NCBI GenBank assembly: GCA_003290165.1
Contig: QNQO01000686.1
Coordinates: forward strand, 496,001-560,000
Source: Berberis thunbergii
Lineage: Eukaryota; Streptophyta; Magnoliopsida; Ranunculales; Berberidaceae
Direction: 5' to 3'
DNA length: 64,000 nucleotides
In this document: positions 1 to 10,489 of the stretch, in pieces
How the letters are laid out: every line of letters begins with the position of its first letter
How positions within the stretch are numbered: the first letter of the stretch is position 1
Notes under the pieces: model-generated
Seen by the model: the letters and a program-made list of their open reading frames with translations, nothing else
Told to the model about the DNA's origin: nothing
Databases searched by the model: none
Made by a program: the position numbers and the translations under genes

Positions 1-979
1 AGAGGTTGATGTGGGTTATGCTTCGAGGAGGCATATAAGCAAGCTTCATAGTTGGCTAACGGATCACTCTCCAAAACCCGAGGAGGATACCCTAGAAGGG
101 CGTATAGATAAAGGCTTAAAATACCTTATGCTAGGAATATCTCACTTGAGTCAGGTGGTCATTGCTGGGACAAAAGTCAAGGCGGCTCGTGAGAGGGTGT
201 ACATCATGGAGCGTGTCTTCTCGAACATGCATAGGTTGTATTCCGATGCGCTTTGTGAAATTGAGTTGCTGAGGATGCAGGCTGAAGAGAGGAGGCTGGG
301 GCAGTTGATCATTGTCGCTAAGTCTCTGAGGGTTCGTCTAGAAGCCTTTGAGTCTGACTTAGAAGAGGTGGTGTTCACGAGGGACAGATTCAAACAAGAC
401 TTGGAATTAACCTGGAGATTGCGTAGGAACTGCGGCTGAGGCATGTTTTGAATTGCGGTCTCTCGCTGAGGAGAATGCCTCAAAGGAGGCTGATTGGGCT
501 GTTAAGAGAATACAGTTGGAGTCCGATTTGGAGTTCAATGCTCGGGAGGCGAGGAAGGCCGAAGACTAGCTTGAATTAGAGCTACATGAGCTCAGTGTTG
601 TAAAAAACAGTTTGACTATGTGGAGCAATCTCAGGTCGATGTGCTGACAGGCAAGTTGGCACTGTTGGAGCGTGAACTTGCTGAAGCGAAGGCACGCGAG
701 GAAGAGTTTTTCTAGGAACAAGGCAAGTGTGAATTCTGCTGGGTTGTACACGGTAGATTGGAGTTACTAGCGCCGATGAAGGAGGAACATCTGGAATTGG
801 ACCTCGATCAATAGAAGAAGATGTCGCATGTAAACTTATAAGTGGTATCTGCGTCATCAGACATGGAGGCTGATCTAGATCATGATGCTCAGATTGCGGC
901 GCATACGAACACAACTTCTGATTCCTCCTCCATTAAGTTTAGCTCTTCTGTTTATGTACCCTCTTCGGATAAGGAGTAG
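1..979 (+). pseudogene. 3' part of a Tat-type antisense ORF (coiled-coil protein), broken
   Basis: The window opens inside a coding region. It is open to a TGA at 437-439, then continues in another frame (AEACFELRSLAEENASKEAD begins near 430) with a TAG at about 568, and seems to end at TAG 977-979. The protein is rich in Glu, Arg and Leu with heptad-like spacing, which suggests a long coiled coil. Plant Tat/Grande elements carry an antisense ORF between integrase and 3' LTR whose C-terminus is coiled coil. The equivalent in this window lies on the minus strand at 29500-31409. Here the ORF is on the plus strand and is followed by the same repeat family in inverted orientation, so the host element is minus-oriented. 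Lesions: at least one frameshift near 430 and one internal stop. Function of this protein family is not established. The N-terminus lies outside the window. Confidence 0.55.
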
Positions 980-1554
980 ACTTTATACATTTGTACCTCT
1001 TTTGCTTTAATTGTTAATGAAAATAGATTTATCTTGAAAATGTTTTGTATCCGTTTTATGCTCGTTTTCCCAATCGCGCGTTTCCCGTTTCGTCTTGTCG
1101 TTTTACTTTGGCATAAGCTGGTTTGGTCAATAGGTAGTCGAGTGGTCTATCTGTTGTTGAGAGTTTGACCATTTGTGTTGCAAGTGACTTGGAACCATTG
1201 TTGCTTACTCACATTCGATAGTAGGCGTTCCATATGGTTTAGAGGCAGGCTTTGCTGCCTAGCTATAGCACGTTCTTAAGGTAAGCCATTGGGGTTTCGT
1301 TTGGCCTATCTGACTGTCGATCGTGGTTGCCAGCATGAGTGAACTGTGAAATTCGAGCACATGCGTTGTCTCTAATTAGAGTGTTTGTCCTGAGTCGAGT
1401 TTCGTAAGCTTGGGCTGGCATTTCATGTAGCGCTCGTTCGCATTTTGGCGGGACAATTTATGGGCTGGCATGAGCGGCCTTTGTTGGTAATAGAATGTCA
1501 GCCCGTGTGAGTGTGAATACGTTTCTTAAGATGTTTTTTATCTTTGCGACCGCT
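980..1554. other. Noncoding, probable 3' UTR of the antisense ORF and spacer
   Basis: No ORF worth calling. T-rich sequence with TTTTGTATCCG near 1043 resembles the sequence after the second antisense-type gene at about 9090 (TTTTGTATCCGCTTCAGG). I read it as transcript 3' UTR and internal spacer of a minus-oriented Tat element. Confidence 0.35.
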
Positions 1555-2135
1555 ATTTTGAAAGAAAGCAGTGGTCGCGAGGCGAGCCGTCTAGGGCTCC
1601 CACCTTCTGCACTATCTGTGTCCGAGCAAGGTGGACTATAGGTTCGGGGAGTGAGGATTCAACGATCATGGTCTATTGATGAGCAATGATCTCGTGGCGA
1701 GGCATCGACATCAGTTTGGGACTGACTAGGCTCCCACCTTCCAAACTATCTACACCCGCATAGTGAGGGCTACAGGTCTGGGCTTTATAACTTGGCGATC
1801 ATAGTTTGTAGAAGAGCAATGGTCCTATGGCGAGCCGTCAGAATCTATTCGAGAGTGACTGGGCTTTTACCTTCAGCACCATCTACACCCTCGCAGTGGG
1901 GGTTACAAGTATTGGCTTTGTAATTTGGCAACCATAATTTATAGAAGCGCAATGGTCCCTTAACGAGCCGTCGGAATCAGTTCGGGACTGACTAGGCTCC
2001 CACCTTCCAAACCATCTACACCCGCTCAATGGGGGCTACAGGTTTGGGCTTTGATCAAAAGTTGTGGTTGCCAATCGTCACCAACTAGGATTACCTAATA
2101 GGAAACAATCCCTAACGAGTTGTTGTCACCAGGCG
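1555..2135. repeat. Degenerate tandem repeat, about 120-155 bp unit, at least four copies
   Basis: A phrase of the form AGCAATGGTC..GGCGAGCCGTC recurs near 1563, 1682, 1816, 1951 and, more worn, 2105. Each is followed by CTAGGCTCCCACCTTC-like and ACC/ATCTACACCCGC-like text. Spacing is about 119, 134, 135 and 154 bp. The reverse complement matches the repeat unit downstream of Tat integrase at 28440-28990 and 10500-10830, so this is the same Tat 3' repeat family in opposite orientation. Confidence 0.7.
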
Positions 2136-2720
2136 TTATAGCGTTGATTGGACTCTTACTTCCTAAACCATCGACATTCGCACTGGGCGGACTAGGTGTC
2201 AAGGTGAACCAGAAGTCATCGTCGTCAGACAAAGTTGACTAAGCTTGCCTGGCTAGGAAGGGGCTCCGCCAACGATGGGTGTGAAATTCTGTTTTCTTGA
2301 GCGGAGTGCGTTGTGCAATTGAGTTATGAAGATACAAGAGTACCTTGAATCAGTTGGTGATATGCAGGTCTGATCCATGTGTTAGGAATGACAAGGGCTT
2401 CCATTGCTCGTGTCAGGCATGCGGTAGAATATTGTTTCAATAGTGGGTCGAGCCCATGGACCCATAGAGTGAGAGGGTTTTTTTGTATGAAATGTGTTAC
2501 GTGTATAGGGTAGATCGCATGGTAACATGTGTACGGCGTAAATCGCGAGACGATTGAGTATCGTTCACTCCCCCTCAATTAATGGGGTTGCGTGCAACAT
2601 TGTTGATTGGATGAACCTGGACTCACGCAGTTTCCTTGGGAATCGTGTCTCCTCGTTTTCCATATGGTATTCAATGCTGATAATTAATGCTGAAATGTCT
2701 GTTTGGAAAGCCATTAGGTC

Positions 2721-2728
2721 TATATAAT
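2721..2728 (+). promoter_or_regulatory. Predicted TATA box of module X, copy 1
   Basis: TATATAAT lies 60 nt before the ATG at 2781. The second copy has the same octamer at 51738-51745, again 60 nt before its ATG (51798). Conservation of both sequence and spacing in diverged copies supports a real promoter. No start-site data can be had from sequence. Confidence 0.5.
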
Positions 2729-2780
2729 GGTGTCTCACCATCGTTGTAGGCATTATCTTCTACAGAGCGCATCTCTTGTA

Positions 2781-3059
2781 ATGTTCTTTTTTGAAGAAAA
2801 TGCTTTAGGTTTTCCAAAGGCTGAAGGGAGATTTCCATTGTTTGAGTCTTCGAATGTTCTGACATTTGCACTGATCATTCACGATGAGGATCATTGTTAT
2901 GTGTTGTCACCTATTCTGGGTGAGCACCTAATTGGTTCGTTGAGTTCTCGTAATTTCTTCTCATATTGCAGAGAAGAAATACAGACTCCCTCCCAAGGGA
3001 AGAGTCTGTCGTTTATGTGTTGGTGCCCTGTCACTACTCTGGAGCGCTTAATCTCATAG
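2781..3059 (+). pseudogene. Short ORF of module X, copy 1 (unknown protein)
   Basis: The open frame runs from ATG 2781 to the stop at 3057-3059, about 92 residues. It opens MFFFEENALGFPKAEG and includes VLTFALIIHDEDHCYVLSP. I chose ATG 2781 because the homologous ORF at 51798 starts MSLFEEDVLSFPK at the matching place and the TATA spacing agrees. I do not recognise a domain. It may be the N-terminus of an antisense ORF of a Tat derivative whose body has been lost. The copies differ in stop position, so one or both are likely decayed. Confidence 0.35.
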
Positions 3060-3411
3060 ATAATACTAGCAGCCAACTCCAGAGTGGTTGCCTCCATCAC
3101 TTTTTGATTAACCCGTTGTCTCGCCTTGTGCTGGAATTTGGGGTCTCGAGGTGGGATGAAGTTGGACATGGTCTACTGGATTTGGCCATTGACTTCTGGA
3201 TGTCCCTATCATCCCTTAAGCAGGAGGGTGCACTCGATCTATATCAACCCGATACTTGTCCCAAGTTATCATGGTCGACCGGATCAAGCATGTGAGTTGG
3301 CCGTAACTTTTAGTGGGGCCACCGGTTGTCGATTTTGTACCACCTCAGACCATATTTGAGGGTTGTGCTCACAGGAGCCTTGGATTGGACGTGTTATTTT
3401 TTGCTGCCCTT

Positions 3412-3848
3412 TGTCACAAACTATTTTCTTGCCTAGCCAAGTGAGGTTGGCAAGTGTACATAATGTAGAATTTTCCACATTGTTCTAGAGAGAGTTCTCT
3501 AGAACCTCCCATAGAGTTCTATAAGAATCTGGTCCTTAGATATTTCTTAGGAAGTGTGTAGAAACTCAATACAGACCGTTAGATTAAAACGATCACCACC
3601 GTCCATTGAGGAGGTGGAGTTGTATAAATAGGCTAAGGCCTCATTTGTTGTAATCACCTCAGAGAATTCAAGCAATACAAGTTCTAGTTCCAGTTCTCTT
3701 TAGCTCTCTTGTGTGTTCTTAGCTTGCTTAGTTTTCCAAAGTCTAAGTAAGTCTTTGTGGGAAAGGCTGACTAGCTTTCTATGATAACTTGGGACAAAGT
3801 TTGCTAGTGCCGCACGGGAAGTACCTTGAGAAAAGAAAGCCCGTGACA
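3412..3848 (+). repeat. Chromovirus 5' LTR
   Basis: 437 bp, starts TGTCACAAAC and ends CCCGTGACA. A TATA-like TGTATAAATA lies near 3620. It differs from the 3' LTR at about eight places by eye (for example the G/A at the AATCTGGTCC site), so about 98% identical, which suggests a fairly recent insertion. Confidence 0.92.
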
Positions 3849-3849
3849 G

Positions 3850-3863
3850 TTAGTATCAGAGCC
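3850..3863 (+). promoter_or_regulatory. Chromovirus primer binding site (tRNA-iMet type)
   Basis: TTAGTATCAGAGCC directly after the 5' LTR resembles the plant initiator-Met primer site TGGTATCAGAGC with two changes at its start. Confidence 0.75.
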
Positions 3864-3903
3864 AAGGTTTGGCAAGGTTGGTGAAATCATTCTACACAAG
3901 AGA

Positions 3904-4990
3904 ATGTCGTCAGAGGTCAACAACCCAGCAATTGGAAACACTGACAAAGGTGGGAAAGTCCGCAAGGACAAGTCTAAGGACTTAATCGCTGCGATGGATG
4001 AAAGGTTGGCCAAGTTGTGTGCCACCATGTCCGACTTAAGGGAGAAAGTTGAAGACATGGACCTACGCATCGAGGGGGCAAACGTCCAACGGGGAGGACC
4101 AAGAGCTCCGGGAAGAGATGCAAGGAGCCTTAAACGCAGTAGTGGACATGGTGTCCAAAAAGATCGAGTCCCTAGAAGCCAAAGTTGTTGCTAAAGATGA
4201 GGAGATGGAAGCTTATAAAGAAAGAGTTGAGAAACTTGAAACTCAGCTCAGGGTGTGCATGGCTGCGGTAGCCAATGGTGGGACTACGCCAGGGACAGTC
4301 ACCCACAGAGTCGAAGCTCCCAAACCTAAGGCCTATGGTGGGGCAAGGAGTGCAAGGGAGATCGACAACTTCTTGTGGAACATGGAGCGCTACTTTGATG
4401 CGGTTGGCATAATAGATGAAGCATCAAGGTACGCAGTGTCTCCTTATATTTAAATGATGTTGCTACAGTTTGGTGGCGCAGAAGGTCCGATGATGTCAAG
4501 AAAGGATTATGCACCATCGACACTTGGGAAGAGTTCACGAAGGAACTCAAGAGACAATTCTACCCGGAGGATGCCGAGAACGAAGCTAGGGCCAAGCTTC
4601 GTCGCCTTCAACATAAGGAAGGCCACATAAGGGAGTATGTGAAGGAGTTCTCAGAGTTGCTCTTGGAGATTCCTGACATGGAGAAAAGGATGCTTTGTTT
4701 AGCTTCCTTGATGGCCTAACGGGTTGGGCCAAGTGGGAATTGAAGAGGCGAGGTGTGCAAGACCTTGCAACAGCTATGGCTGCGGCCGAATCCTTGATTG
4801 AGTTCAAAAGAAAGGACTCATCCAAGGGACAAGGGAAAAGGTCGAGTAGTGATGGCAAAGGTGGGGGAGACAAGGAGAAGTCCTCCAAGGAACACAAGTA
4901 CTCCAAAGACAAGGGGAAGGAAAAAAGAGATGGATCACCCAAGAAAATGTCTTGCTTCTTATGTAGTGGACCCCATCGGGCATTTGAGTG
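3904..4990 (+). pseudogene. Chromovirus gag, frameshifted
   Basis: Gag builds the cytoplasmic virus-like particle. The ATG at 3904 follows the primer site at usual distance and opens MSSEVNNPAIGN, then a predicted coiled coil (LREKVEDMD, LEAKVVAKDEEME, RVEKLETQL) and the capsid-type region (FLWNMERYFDAVG; LKRQFYPEDAENEARAKL). A zinc knuckle [13 protein letters not shown] lies at about 4951-4990 (C-x2-C-x4-H-x4-C). The frame changes near 4078, near 4446 and near 4690, so no single ORF covers gag. Domain order and the knuckle leave little doubt about identity. Confidence 0.85.
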
Positions 4991-6443
4991 CCCAAACCGG
5001 GGGAAACTCGCCGCGCTTGTCATGGAGGAAGAAGCAAAGGAGGAAAGGAGGATCGCCTCAATGAATTTCCTAAGTGCCATTCAAGCTAAGGTCGAAGAAC
5101 AACCACGTGGAAGGATGTACGTGGAGACCGAGATTGGGGACAAGACTTTGAAAGCCATGGTGGATACCGGAGCCGACACAGTTTACATGGCCAAAGACCT
5201 TGCTGAAGAAATTGGCCTATCATATACAAAGGAGAAAGGTTATATCAAGGGAGTCAATGCTAAAAGTCTCCCAATTGAAGGAGTAGCTCGTGGCACCGAT
5301 ATTCGGCTTGGACAATGGCAAGGTAAAGTCGACATAACTATTGCCCCAATTGATGATCACAAATTCTATTTGGGTATAGACTTCTTGGACATGGTGAAGG
5401 CTTTTCTGGTACCATATGCCAACACCATGTGCATCATGGAGAAGGGACAACCTTGTGTTGTGCCCGTAGTAAGGGAGATAGGTAAGGAGAGAATGGTGTC
5501 CGCTCTCCAACTTTCTAAAGGAGTAAAGAGAAATGAGCCTACTTACTTGGCTACCCTCAAGGAAGATGAAGGTCCCATGGATGGAGAGGTGAATGCACCT
5601 AAGGCCGTCCAAGATGTTCTCAAGGAGTATAAGGATGTTATGCCTGCCGAGTTGCCTAAAAAGCTTCCACCAAGGAGAGAGGTGGATCATGCTATTGAGT
5701 TAGAAGTTGGAGCAAAGCCACCCGCATTTGCTCCTTATCGTATGGCACCTCCTGAGCTCGAGGAGTTAAGAAGACAATTAAAGGATTTACTAGATGCTGA
5801 TTATATCCGACCTTCCAAAGCTCCATATGGTGCGCCGGTCTTATTTCAAAAGAAACATGATGGATCCCTACGGCTTTGTATTGATTATCGGGCACTCAAC
5901 AAGGTCACTATCAAGAACAAGTACCCGATTCCACTTATTGCGGATCTCTTTGATCAACTTGGTGATGCAAGGTACTTTACCAAGCTTGACTTGCGCTCGG
6001 GATATTATCAAGTCCGCATAGCCGAAGGAGATGAACCAAAGACGGCATGTGTTACAAGGTACGGGTCTTACGAGTTCTTAGTCATGCCATTTGGTTTAAC
6101 TAATGCGCCGGCCACATTTTGCACTCTAATGAATAAGGTACTAGCTCCTTACCTTGATCGGTTCGTAGTTGTGTACCTTGATGACATTGTGATATATAGT
6201 AAGACATTGGAGGAATATATGGATCACTTGAGGCAAGTGTTCCAAACCTTGAAGGAGAACGAGCTCTATGTCAAAAAGGAGAAGTGCTCATTTGCCCAAG
6301 AAGAGGTGACATTCTTGGGTCATATCATTGGCAAGGGCAAGCTTCATATGGACAAGTCCAAGGTACAAGCCATCCAAGATTGGGGAACCACCGACCAAAG
6401 TCACCGAGTTAAGATCTTTCCTTGGCTTGGTGAACTATTATAG
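4991..6443 (+). pseudogene. Chromovirus pol: protease and reverse transcriptase
   Basis: Protease has the aspartyl motif [12 protein letters not shown], with DTGA at 5163-5174. It cleaves the polyprotein. RT follows with the substrate strand [12 protein letters not shown], the [12 protein letters not shown] motif and catalytic YLDD at 6174-6185; it makes cDNA. Gag knuckle, protease and RT share one frame from about 4695 to the stop at 6441-6443. That stop results from a frameshift near 6383; the expected continuation lies in another frame (see next entry). Catalytic residues of both enzymes are present. Confidence 0.92.
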
Positions 6444-6825
6444 AAGGTTCATCAAAGGCTACTCTTCCATAGCCACTCCATTGACAGACTTGCTCAAGAA
6501 GGGACGAAGTTGGGATTGGAGTTCAAAATGCCAACAAGCTTTCGAAGGATTGAAGAAGGCAATTGTGGAAGAACCGGTGTTGGCACTTCCCAACCATTCT
6601 ATGTCTTTTGAGGTACACACGGATGCTTCCGACTTTGCTATTGGTGGGGTACTGATGCAAGAAGGGCATCCTATTGCCTTTGAAAGTAGGAAGCTCAATG
6701 ATACTGAGAGGCGGTACACAGTACAAGAGAAGGAAATGACAGCGGTTGTGCATTGCCTACGAACATGGCGACATTACTTGCTTGGGAGCAAATTTTGTGG
6801 TCAAGACCGACAATGTTGCCACTAG
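6383..6825 (+). pseudogene. Chromovirus pol: RT connection and RNase H
   Basis: Read in the frame of 6328-6825. The RT thumb [20 protein letters not shown] leads to RNase H with [14 protein letters not shown] (first catalytic Asp), [15 protein letters not shown] (Glu) and [10 protein letters not shown]. The domain degrades RNA in the RNA:DNA hybrid. Its end is lost by a further frameshift near 6795; the matching [15 protein letters not shown] is in the next frame. Identity is secure, integrity is not. Confidence 0.88.
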
Positions 6826-8455
6826 CTACTTCCAGACACAGAAGAAGCTCACACCAAAACAAGCTAGGTGGCAAGATTTCTTGGCAGAGTTCGATTTCAC
6901 TTTGGAGTACAAGCCTGGCAAAGCTAATCTTGTTGCAGATGCTTTGAGTAGAAAAGGAGAACTTGCTGACATAAGTCAACCTCAAAGCAACTTGAAGGAA
7001 CGCATAAAGGAAGGATTGGCACATGATTCCATGGCTCAAACCATCATAGCTCTTGTCAAAGATGGGAAGACAAGGCGGTTTTGGGTGGAGAATGGCTTGA
7101 TATACTCTAAGGGAAGGCGAATCTATGTTCCACCTCATGACAACCTAAGGAAGGAAGTCTTGAGAGAATGCCATGATAGCAAGTGGGCGGGACATCCAGG
7201 TATACATCGAACTCTTGCTCTTGTTGAAGATTCCTATTACTGGCCACATATGAGGGATGATATCGAAGCATATGTGAAGACTTGTCTTGTATGCCAACAA
7301 GACAAAGTGGAGCAACAATCACCTGTCGGCTTACTTGAACCCCTCCCCATCCCAGAAAGACCTTGGGAGAGTGTTTCTTTAGATTTCATAGTTGGGTTGC
7401 CTGCATCAGAGGGTTGCAATTGGATCCTTGTGGTCGTGGACAGATTTTCGAAGTATGTCACCTTCATTCCCACACCCAAGGAGTGCACAGTCGAGCAAGC
7501 CGCACATTTATTCCTCAAACATGTGGTGAAGTATTGGGGTGTGCCCAAAACTATCATCAGTGATCGGGATACTCGGTTCACGGGGAAATTTTGGACTGAG
7601 TTGTTCAAGTTGTTGGGTACCGACCTTAATTTCTCTACTAGCTTTCATCCTCAAACGGATGGTCAAACGGAAAGGATGAATGCTTTGCTGGAGTTATATC
7701 TGAGGCACTATGTGAGTGCCAACCATCGAGATTGGGCTAAGTTGCTAGATGTTGCCCAATTCTCTTTCAACTTGCAGAAGAGTGAAGCGACGGGTCGTAG
7801 CCCATTTGAGATTGTCATGGGACAACAACCTATGACCCCGAGTTCTATTGCCACTGGCTACACAGGAGTGAGTCCATCAGCTTACAAGTTTGCCAAAGGA
7901 TGGAATGATCAAGCTGATGAGGCTCGAGCTTACCTGGAAAAGGCCTCCAAGAGGATGAAGAAGTGGGCCGACAAGAAGAGACGACCTCGAGAGTTTCAGG
8001 TTGGAGACCCTGTGCTTGTCAAGATGCATGCACATGCTAGACTTTCTGGACTACATCGTGGCCTTATCAGGAGATATGAGGGTCCTTTCCCCGTAGTCAA
8101 GAAAGTGGGAAAGCAAGCCTACAAGGTCGAGTTGCCGCCGAGGATCAAGTTTCATCCAGTTTTCCATGTGAGCCTACTGAAACCATATAAGGAAGATCGG
8201 GATGATCCAAATCGAGGAGTCTCACAAAGAGCACCAATGGGCATGAGGATCCAACATGACAAGGAACCAGAGATTATCTTGTCAGATCGTGTGGTGCGTC
8301 ATTCCAACCAACCTCCCACACATGAGTTACTCATCAAGTGGAAAGAATTGCCAGAAAGTGAAGCCAGTTGGGAGCCAATCCAACATTTGTGGCAATTCAA
8401 GGAGCAAATCAAAGCGTACGAGGATTTGAAGGCAACGAGGACGTCGCCTGATTAG
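6796..8455 (+). pseudogene. Chromovirus pol: RNase H end, integrase and chromodomain
   Basis: The longest remaining open frame of the element, to TAG at 8453-8455. It holds the RNase H end ([14 protein letters not shown]), the H-H-C-C zinc finger (HPGIHRTLA and CLVCQQDK), and the DDE core with SLDFIVGLP, SDRDTRFTGKFW and the Glu in FHPQTDGQTERMN. A GPF/Y module (RRYEGPFPVVKK) and a terminal chromodomain (ILSDRVVRH, LLIKWKELP, ASWEP) follow. Integrase inserts the cDNA; chromodomains of this class are thought to steer insertion toward marked chromatin. This segment itself shows no lesion that I can see. Confidence 0.92.
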
Positions 8456-8466
8456 GTGGGGGAGAA

Positions 8467-8901
8467 TGTCACAAACTATTTTCTTGCCTAGCCAAGTGAG
8501 GTTGGCAAGTGTACATAATGTAGAATTTCCACATTGTTCTAGAGAGAGTTCTCTAGAGCCTCCCATAGAGTTCTATAAGAATCTAGTCCTTAGATATTTC
8601 TTAGGAAGTGTGTAGAAACTCAATACAGACCGTTAGATTAAAACGATCACCACCGTCCATTGAGGATGTGGAGTTGTATAAATAGGCTAAGGCCTCATTT
8701 GTTGTAATCACCTCAGAGAATTCAAGCAATACAAGTTCTAGTTCCAGTTCTCTTTAGCTCTCTTGTGTGTCTTAGCTAGCTTAGTTTTCCAAAGTCTAAG
8801 TAAGTCTTTGTGGGCAAGGCTGACTAGCTTTCTTTGATAACTTGGGACAAAGTTTGCTAGTGCCGCACGGGAAGTACCTTGAGAAAAGAAAGCCCGTGAC
8901 A
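8467..8901 (+). repeat. Chromovirus 3' LTR
   Basis: 435 bp, TGTCACAAAC to CCCGTGACA, preceded by the purine tract GGTGGGGGAGAA that would prime plus-strand synthesis. Differs from the 5' LTR by a few substitutions and two or three single-base indels. Confidence 0.92.
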
Positions 8902-9635
8902 CCTTGCACATGCCAGTCCTTCGTCCTGCTATCGCTCACAAATAACATTCATCGGAGAGTTCATGGAGCCTATTTTGGGTTCCTTTGCTTTCTTCCGAGT
9001 CTTCTTATGTTGTTGGAATATTTAAGTGAGTTGTTACTTTATGTCGCATCAGAGTTAGATGCTCGCAGTATGTAGTATTTTGTATCCGCTTCAGGGCCCC
9101 CATTGTTACCATCTTTCTAGTAGTCAATAGAGTGTGTTTGCGCAACTCTCTATTTATTTATTAAATGATTGCTAATCTCATATGTTTCCTTAAGAATTGA
9201 AACTCTACATTGACTAAGTAAAGAAAAATAAACAACTGAAATAGATTAATTGTTGGCGGAGAGAAGTTGACCTGACCCTGAAGTGAATTTGCATGGCCTT
9301 TGTTGGATCGTTGATACTTTCAGCGAATTGTTGAGCTTCGCTGATGTCACTAAGGTTATTGAAGAGTAAACCTTGTGTGGGAGTTAATATTCACGCTGAT
9401 GGAATGTTGGGGGGGTTGTATTCCCGTCTGCATTGACCTGTTCGTTCTGTCGGGTTGAAGACCAAATCGCTCCTATTCTGCTTGATTGTCATCCGTTTCT
9501 GAAATTAGCCACCACTGTTTGGATCTCGTGTGAGTGGAGTGGTGCGTCCACAATTGCAGGGTCTGACCCTATTTTAGGTTGCGCTGTAGGATCCAGTTGG
9601 ATCTGAGAACATTCTATTTGCTTCAATGAGAACAT
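8902..9635. other. Module X, right part (copy 1)
   Basis: Continues 2508-3411 after the chromovirus. Similar by eye to 52450-53135: GTATCCGCTTCAGG, the ATCTTTC..TAGTCAATA.AGT polyadenylation-like stretch near 9120, the GAAGAGTAAACCTT run and GACGGAATGTTGGGGG. Copy 2 has AATAAA where copy 1 reads AATAGA. On the minus strand, the right end reads like the linker after a Tat protease. Similarity stops near 9635, where plus-oriented Tat sequence begins. Confidence 0.45.
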
Positions 9636-9639
9636 TCTA

Positions 9640-10475
9640 TTAGGCTACTTTACCTAGTGGGTTGAGCCCGAGCCCTTATCCAAGATAGGACAGGTTGAGG
9701 ATGAAAGTTCATATGGGACACCATCGTCTATAGATTTGGCATCCCCAAGAATATTGGTCAGCGACAACGGAACCTAGTTCGAAGGGAGCAAGGTCAAGAA
9801 ATTATGCAAAAGTTTAAATATCGACTACCACTTCTCTTTGTTGGACACCCCAAGGCCAACGTCCAAGCGGAGGTTACCAACTAGACGATCCCAGAGGCCA
9901 TCAAAAGAAAAATTGACGCAGCCAAAGGGAAATGGATTCCAGAGCTACCAGGAATACTCTGGGCATATCAAACAACCAAAAAAGTCCCAACCGGAGAAAC
10001 ACCTTTTTCCCTAGCATACGGGTCAGAAGCTATGGCTCCGATAGAACTTGAGGTGCCAACCTAGCGAACAAAGGAGTTCAGAAAAGACGATAACGATGAA
10101 ACCTTGCGCGTAGAGGTTGACCTCCTCGATGAGAAGCGGGATCTAGCCGCCGCCAAGATAGTTGTCTACCAACAGCGAATGGCGCAATATTACAACAAAA
10201 GGTCAAACCATGCGAGTTCAAGGTGGGAGATTGGGTGCTCAAGAAAACCCAGTAGAACACCAAAGAAGCCGGCGTGGGAAAGCTAAACCCAAACTGGAAA
10301 GGACCTTACAAAGTCACCAAGGTCAATGGCCGGGAACGTACTGGCTGAAAGATATCGACTGCGACGGGCTTAAACGACCATGGAATGTAGAACATCTCAA
10401 ATATATTATCAATAAAATATTTGCTTTTAATAAAACTTCCACCACTGTCCATTACAACCCTCAATAAACCCAACT
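9640..10475 (+). pseudogene. Tat integrase C-terminal half, degraded fragment
   Basis: In broken frames it reads DTIVYRFGIPR-ILVSDNGT (second catalytic Asp of the DDE core), later a KKVPTGETPFSLAYGSEA-like stretch, and from 10104 VEVDLLDEKRDLAAAKIVVYQQRMAQYY then KRPWNVEHLKYI. The same order occurs in the Tat element at 27650-28360. A TAG interrupts right after the DNGT motif. This is the 3' end of another Tat copy in plus orientation, with no RT in front of it. Its left joint with module X at about 9635 is a rearrangement or truncation point. Confidence 0.8.
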
Positions 10476-10489
10476 ATGGCTAGACTCGA

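Larger units (their letters stand above)
2508..3411 (+). other. Tat-derived module X, left part (copy 1), cut by a chromovirus
   Basis: Similar by eye to 51523-52050 from about 2508 onward: the same TATA region, the same ORF start and the same LESSNV-TFALI run. The module resumes at 8902 after the chromovirus insertion. It begins directly after the Tat tandem repeats. It reads as a short plus-strand gene that is antisense to a minus-oriented Tat element. What defines its left edge is unclear, since the sequence left of copy 2 is unrelated. Confidence 0.5.
3412..8901 (+). mobile_element. Complete chromodomain Ty3/gypsy retrotransposon (chromovirus), defective coding
   Basis: A 5490-bp element with near-identical LTRs at both ends, an initiator-Met-type primer binding site, gag, protease, RT, RNase H, integrase and a C-terminal chromodomain in that order, then a purine-rich tract (8456-8466). 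It splits module X. The four bases before the left LTR (CCTT, 3408-3411) equal those after the right LTR (8902-8905), so a short target duplication is visible; five bases would be usual. Small size, short LTRs and the chromodomain suggest a Reina- or Galadriel-like lineage, which I cannot settle without a tree. The polyprotein frame is broken at several points, so it is not autonomous as read. Confidence 0.93.

Noticed and set aside
8842..9075. ORF across the chromovirus 3' LTR edge
   Set aside because: It crosses an insertion boundary and has no homology; chance frame.
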